Source: Tannerellaceae bacterium | Lineage (GTDB): Bacteria > Bacteroidota > Bacteroidia > Bacteroidales > Tannerellaceae | Direction: 5' to 3' | NCBI GenBank assembly: GCA_031273385.1 | Contig: JAISRY010000212.1 | Span: 1 to 11,332, forward strand | Length of the DNA stretch: 11,332 bases | Position numbers and translations under genes: made by a program | Notes under the pieces: generated by a model | Told to the model about the DNA's origin: nothing | Seen by the model: only the letters and a program-made list of their open reading frames with translations | Databases searched by the model: none | Part shown: piece after piece, positions 8,206-11,332 of the stretch | Layout of the letters: each line of letters opens with the position of its first letter | Numbering within the stretch: the stretch's first letter is position 1

Positions 8206-9285
8206 CTATTTTTCTACAGAAAATTGATAGATTGTTTTACTCTGGAAAACCGCTCCCGGACGGAGGACGACAGATGGATATTCCGGCCTGTTCGGGCTAT
8301 CGGGGAAATGCTGCGTCTCGAGGCAAAGCGCCGCCCTGCCGGGATAACGCTGCCCGTTCTTTCCCTCAAAACCGCCGGTCATCCAGTTGCCCGTATACAG
8401 CTGTACGCCAGGCTCCGTGGTATAGGCCTCCATCACGATCCCCGTCTGGGGGGACAGGCAACGAGCACAGAAAGAGAGCTCGCCCCCCTCCTTATTTAAT
8501 ATATAGGTATGATCATATCCTTTGCCGAAATGCAGCTGCTCAAAATCGTCATTGATCCGTGCGCCCACTTCATGGGGCGTACGGAAATCCATAGGCGTCC
8601 CCTCCACCTTCTCTTTCGGCCCGTAGGGGATGGCCGTAGCGTCGACAGGCAGGTAATAATCGGCGTTTATCGTCAATAGATGGTCGCCGATAGAGGGGTC
8701 TCCCGCCCCGGAAAGGTTAAAATAGGAATGGTTCGTCAGATTGACGACCGTCGGCTTGTCCGTCTCCGCTTCATACGTGATGACGACTTCGTTTTCGTCC
8801 GACAAATGGTATACCACCTTTGTCCGCAACGTACCGGGGAAGCCCTCTTCGCCGTCGGCGGAGGTGTAGGCCAGCTCTACCGTCCGGCTATCCTTTTGCT
8901 CCGCCTCCCAGACGACGGCGTTAAACCCTTTAATCCCCCCGTGCAGGCTGTTCGGCCCATTGTTGATGGCCAGTTTGTCATACGCGACGCCGTCTATTTC
9001 AAACCGCCCTTTGGCGATACGGTTCCCGTAACGGCCGCAGACGGCGCCGAAATAGGGCTCTTCCGAAGCAAGGTAGTCGTCAATCGACTGATGCCCGGTT
9101 ACCACGTCGACCAATCGCCCCTTGTTGTCGGGAACCATCAACGACACGATTTTAGCCCCATAATTCGTTACAGTAAGTTCCACCCCGTTTTTATTCGTGA
9201 GGACATACAGTGTTGTCTCTTTTCCATCAATTAACTTCTTAAAGTCAAGTTCCGCCAATCCGGAAAGTGTATGTTTGTTTTCCAT
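8206..9285 (-). CDS. galM: Aldose 1-epimerase (galactose mutarotase)
   Basis: Interconverts the beta and alpha anomers of galactose or glucose, supplying the alpha-galactose that galactokinase needs. The 359-residue length and motifs fit the family: GRYGNRIAKGRF (84-95) with the substrate-binding NR pair, NSLHGG (112-117), catalytic acid His 186 in NLTNHSYFNL, GYDHTYIL (257-263) with the conserved Asp, and catalytic base Glu 323 in CLETQHFPDSPN. No signal peptide is seen at MENKHTLSGL, so it is probably cytoplasmic, although some mutarotases in this phylum are secreted. It is the first gene of the galactose operon; the transporter starts 32 bases beyond its stop. The 82-base gap upstream probably holds the operon promoter. 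Confidence 0.96.
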   Translation of the reverse strand: MENKHTLSGLAELDFKKLIDGKETTLYVLTNKNGVELTVTNYGAKIVSLMVPDNKGRLVDVVTGHQSIDDYLASEEPYFGAVCGRYGNRIAKGRFEIDGVAYDKLAINNGPNSLHGGIKGFNAVVWEAEQKDSRTVELAYTSADGEEGFPGTLRTKVVYHLSDENEVVITYEAETDKPTVVNLTNHSYFNLSGAGDPSIGDHLLTINADYYLPVDATAIPYGPKEKVEGTPMDFRTPHEVGARINDDFEQLHFGKGYDHTYILNKEGGELSFCARCLSPQTGIVMEAYTTEPGVQLYTGNWMTGGFEGKNGQRYPGRAALCLETQHFPDSPNRPEYPSVVLRPGAVFQSKTIYQFSVEK

Positions 9286-9299
9286 GCCTTGTTTATGTT

Positions 9300-9319
9300 C
9301 AAAATTGCGTGTAAAATTA
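9300..9319 (-). promoter_or_regulatory. Possible promoter of the galM-transporter-galK operon
   Basis: On the minus strand two near matches to the Bacteroidetes -7 box TAnnTTTG lie in tandem: TAATTTTA (9312-9319) and CAATTTTG (9300-9307), each 7 of 8. Both are within 35 bases of the galM ATG. No convincing -33 TTTG is placed correctly for either. The rest of the 82-base gap (9286-9367) holds only short inverted repeats (ATGC-N6-GCAT at 9321-9334 and ATGTT-N4-AACAT at 9353-9366) and no clear aroE terminator. Confidence 0.25.
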
Positions 9320-9367
9320 CATGCTTATTCGCATAAATCTTCCGCCTAAAGGATGTTCTATAACATG

Positions 9368-10117
9368 CTATTCCTTTTTATGCCAAATCTCCCATGCCGC
9401 GAACGCCTGTAAAAGGAGCATTTCCAGGCCGTTCTTCACCGTTGCCCCCCTTTTCTCCCCTTTTTTCATAAAAAGCGTCTCATCCGGATTGTACAATAAG
9501 TCGTACAACAGGTGGTTCGGCGTCAACAAATCGTACGGAATATTGGGGCATACGCCGGCGTTCGGGTACATCCCCACCGGCGTGGTATTCACGATCACCG
9601 TATACTGCTCCATCGTGTGGGGTGTAATCTCATCGTAGGTGATACAGAACTCTTTGGGGGTGCGCGAGACCAGCGTAGAGGCGACACCCAGTTGCTTCAG
9701 CCCCTGGAATACCGCTTTCGACGCCCCTCCCGTCCCCAGGATCAACGCCTTACGGTGCGACGGGGTTAAAAGGGGCTCGATGGACTGTTTGAACCCTGTA
9801 ATATCGGAATTGTACCCTTTCAGTCTCAGTTTCCCGAACAGCCCTTTCTTAAACTTAATCACGTTCACCGCCCCGATCAGGCGGGCGTCTTCATCCATCT
9901 CATCCAACAGGGGAATCACCAATGTCTTGTAGGGTAACGTGACATTCAGTCCGCAAAGCTGAGGGTTCTCTTTCAGTATATTCTTCAGCTCCTTTATGTT
10001 GGAAATCTCGAAGTTCACATACTCGGCCTCTATCTTTTCCGCGGCAAACTTCTGGTTAAAGTATGTCTTGGAGAAAGAATGTCCCAGCGGATAGCCCAAT
10101 AAACCATATTTTTCCAT
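9368..10117 (-). CDS. aroE: Shikimate dehydrogenase
   Basis: Reduces 3-dehydroshikimate to shikimate with NADPH, the fourth step of chorismate synthesis, in the cytoplasm. The protein is 249 residues, close to the compact form usual in Bacteroidetes. Substrate-binding GYPLGHSFSK (8-17) contains Ser 14 and Ser 16; NVTLPYK (58-64) ends in catalytic Lys 64; GYNSDITG (101-108) holds catalytic Asp 105; GTGGASKA (128-135) is the dinucleotide-binding loop; NTTPVGMYP (177-185) and KNGLEMLLLQA (228-238) complete the family pattern. The ATG at 10117 is chosen because AGGAG stands four bases before it and the protein then starts at the conserved MEKYGLLGYPLG. A longer ATG at 10162 would overlap menG by 31 bases and add 15 unconserved residues. 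It lies 14 bases after the menG stop, at the end of the purC-menG-aroE operon. Confidence 0.96.
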   Translation of the reverse strand: MEKYGLLGYPLGHSFSKTYFNQKFAAEKIEAEYVNFEISNIKELKNILKENPQLCGLNVTLPYKTLVIPLLDEMDEDARLIGAVNVIKFKKGLFGKLRLKGYNSDITGFKQSIEPLLTPSHRKALILGTGGASKAVFQGLKQLGVASTLVSRTPKEFCITYDEITPHTMEQYTVIVNTTPVGMYPNAGVCPNIPYDLLTPNHLLYDLLYNPDETLFMKKGEKRGATVKNGLEMLLLQAFAAWEIWHKKE

Positions 10118-10131
10118 ATCGCTCCTATTCC

Positions 10132-10872
10132 TTAATTCTTTTTTCCTGTATATAACGAACATATCCCAAACGTAAACGTCCTTACGCCAACCTCCTCAAA
10201 CCCTTGTCCGGCAAGCAATCCGGCCATCTCCCCGCCTTGCGGCACCACCCTGATGGAGGCCGGAAGATACGCGTATGCCGCTCTCTCTTTCGAAACCAAC
10301 CGCCCGATACGGGGGATGGCCACTTTTGAATACAGGGCGTAGAGCTGTTTCATGGGAAACCGGCGGGGCGTGGAAAGCTCCAGTATCAGGAGGCGCCCGC
10401 CCGGTTTCAGCACCCGGTACATCTCGGCTATTCCCCGCGCGATCTGTGCGAAGTTACGGACGCCGAAAGCGACGGTGACCGCATCGAACGAATCGTCGGG
10501 ATACGAAAGCGCCATACAGTCCTGCCGCTCAAACAATACCGAGCGGGCGCAACCGGCCTTTGCCGCTTTCCGGCGCCCAACCTCCATCATCCCGTCGGAG
10601 AGGTCTATCCCCACGACAAGGCCTGGCCGCAACGCCTCATACAGGGCGATCGCCAGATCCCCCGTACCGGTAGCCACATCCAGTATCCTGGCGGGAGAAA
10701 AAGGACGGAGAAAATCAATCCCTTTCCTGCGCCACCGCCTATCCAGCCCGAAAGAGAGGAGGTGGTTCAGCGCGTCATACCTGCCGGCAATCGCGTCGAA
10801 CATCCGCTCGACCTGTACGCCTTTCTGCTCCTGGCGGTTGTAGGGAAATATGTTCTCCGAATCGTACGCCAT
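10132..10872 (-). CDS. menG: Demethylmenaquinone methyltransferase (UbiE/MenG family)
   Basis: S-adenosylmethionine-dependent C-methylation of demethylmenaquinone, the last step in menaquinone synthesis; acts in the cytoplasm on a membrane-bound quinone precursor. At 246 residues it is standard length. The UbiE family signature RYDALNHLLSFGLDRRWRRK spans 31-50. The SAM-binding motif I LDVATGTGDLA is at 64-74, with acidic motif II GIDLSDGMM at 88-96. YPDDSFD-AVTVAFGVRNF covers 124-141 and RVLKPGGRLLILE 153-165. Bacteroidetes generally use menaquinone rather than ubiquinone, so menG is the better label for this ubiE-type gene. Its ATG directly follows the purC stop codon (TAAATG), implying translational coupling; aroE follows after 14 bases. 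Confidence 0.95.
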   Translation of the reverse strand: MAYDSENIFPYNRQEQKGVQVERMFDAIAGRYDALNHLLSFGLDRRWRRKGIDFLRPFSPARILDVATGTGDLAIALYEALRPGLVVGIDLSDGMMEVGRRKAAKAGCARSVLFERQDCMALSYPDDSFDAVTVAFGVRNFAQIARGIAEMYRVLKPGGRLLILELSTPRRFPMKQLYALYSKVAIPRIGRLVSKERAAYAYLPASIRVVPQGGEMAGLLAGQGFEEVGVRTFTFGICSLYTGKKN

Positions 10873-11332
10873 TTACCTGGATAGGTATTCCGTCACATTT
10901 TTCCCGATACGGGCAAGCAAATTATCCGTATCTTCCTTTACAAACGCCTCCCCGGTAATATGCTCGTACAGTTCGATATAGCGTTCGCTAATCCCCTCGA
11001 CGATCGCGGGAGTCATTTCCGGAACCTGTTGCCCCGCTTTCCCCTGGAAGCCGTTGTCCATCAACCATTCGCGGACAAATTCTTTCGAAAGCTGCTTTTG
11101 CGGCTCGCCCTTTTCCAGCCGCTCCTCATACCCGTCCCGGTAAAAATAGCGCGACGAATCGGGCGTATGTATCTCATCGATCAGGTAGATCTTTCCATCG
11201 CGATGGCCAAACTCATACTTGGTGTCGACAAGGATCAACCCGCGCCCGTCCGCAATCTCCGTCCCTCTCTTAAACAAGGCCATCGTATACTGTTCGAGCA
11301 GCGCGTAGGCCTCTTCCGAAACCAATCCCCGC
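10873..11332 (-). CDS. purC: Phosphoribosylaminoimidazole-succinocarboxamide (SAICAR) synthase, N-terminus beyond the window
   Basis: Joins aspartate to CAIR using ATP in de novo purine synthesis. Only the C-terminal half (about 153 residues) is present; the reading frame stays open to the window edge. The SAICAR synthetase signature [11 protein letters not shown] is followed by [13 protein letters not shown], both near the start of the visible part; [15 protein letters not shown] and [24 protein letters not shown] follow. The extended C-terminus after the signature fits the longer purC form (about 300 residues) rather than the short E. coli form. A TTG codon near 11325 lies inside the gene and is not the start. 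The TAA stop at 10873-10875 directly abuts the menG ATG. Confidence 0.95.
   Translation of the reverse strand, partial: RGLVSEEAYALLEQYTMALFKRGTEIADGRGLILVDTKYEFGHRDGKIYLIDEIHTPDSSRYFYRDGYEERLEKGEPQKQLSKEFVREWLMDNGFQGKAGQQVPEMTPAIVEGISERYIELYEHITGEAFVKEDTDNLLARIGKNVTEYLSR

Noticed and set aside
9321..9366. Short inverted repeats ATGC-N6-GCAT and ATGTT-N4-AACAT between aroE and galM
   Set aside because: Stems of four and five bases with no U-rich tail are expected by chance in an 82-base AT-rich gap, and neither makes a credible terminator.
10115..10162. A longer aroE beginning at the ATG at 10162
   Set aside because: It would overlap the menG end, and the extra 15 residues are outside the conserved N-terminus. 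The ATG at 10117 has an AGGAG four bases upstream.
11317..11332. A TTG near 11325 as the start of a short 150-residue purC
   Set aside because: The frame stays open to the window edge and the protein would lack the ATP-binding N-terminal half of SAICAR synthase, so the gene simply continues beyond the window.
1..11332. Search for tRNA, CRISPR, insertion sequence, toxin-antitoxin, phage or riboswitch signals
   Set aside because: Nearly all of the window is occupied by eight well-supported genes, and the gaps (at most about 110 bases) show no regular repeat arrays, transposase remnants or recognisable RNA folds other than those listed.

Overview
The window looks like Bacteroidales chromosome. 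It holds a full-length hybrid two-component system (HTCS) regulator of the kind that controls glycan-use loci, a Bacteroides-type fucose-permease-like hexose transporter, a lipoprotein GH106-family glycosidase, weak Shine-Dalgarno sequences, and a perfect Bacteroides-type -7 box (TAnnTTTG). Base composition is by eye a little above 50% G+C, so the genus is left open. All eight genes lie on the minus strand, so transcription runs from high to low coordinates.

Region 1 (11332 to 9368) is a tight housekeeping operon: the 3' half of purC (purine synthesis), then menG/ubiE (menaquinone methylation), then aroE (shikimate pathway). The purC stop codon abuts the menG start codon, and 14 bases separate menG from aroE. 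aroE feeds chorismate, the precursor of menaquinone, so two of the three genes share a pathway.

Region 2 (9285 to 5535) is a galactose-use operon: galM (mutarotase), a glucose/galactose MFS transporter, and galK (galactokinase). Gaps are 32 and 20 bases. A strong hairpin terminator (about 5474-5512) ends it. No galT or galE is present here.

Region 3 (5433 to 1) is a glycan-responsive module. It has a 1358-residue HTCS sensor/regulator and, 106 bases downstream, the start of a GH106-type (alpha-L-rhamnosidase family) lipoprotein that runs off the window. The gap between them carries a good -7 box but no recognisable -33 box. It also carries a 10-base direct repeat with a 12-base period (plus a degenerate third copy in phase) where an activator would sit. 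This is the most interesting regulatory signal here: a plausible HTCS operator controlling the glycosidase.

No tRNA, rRNA, CRISPR array, insertion sequence or prophage trace was seen. No intergenic stretch exceeds about 110 bases. I found no convincing novel multi-gene system. The observations worth a second look are the phased repeats upstream of GH106, a charged insertion in the transporter between TM7 and TM8, and the pairing of galactose genes with a rhamnosidase regulator.
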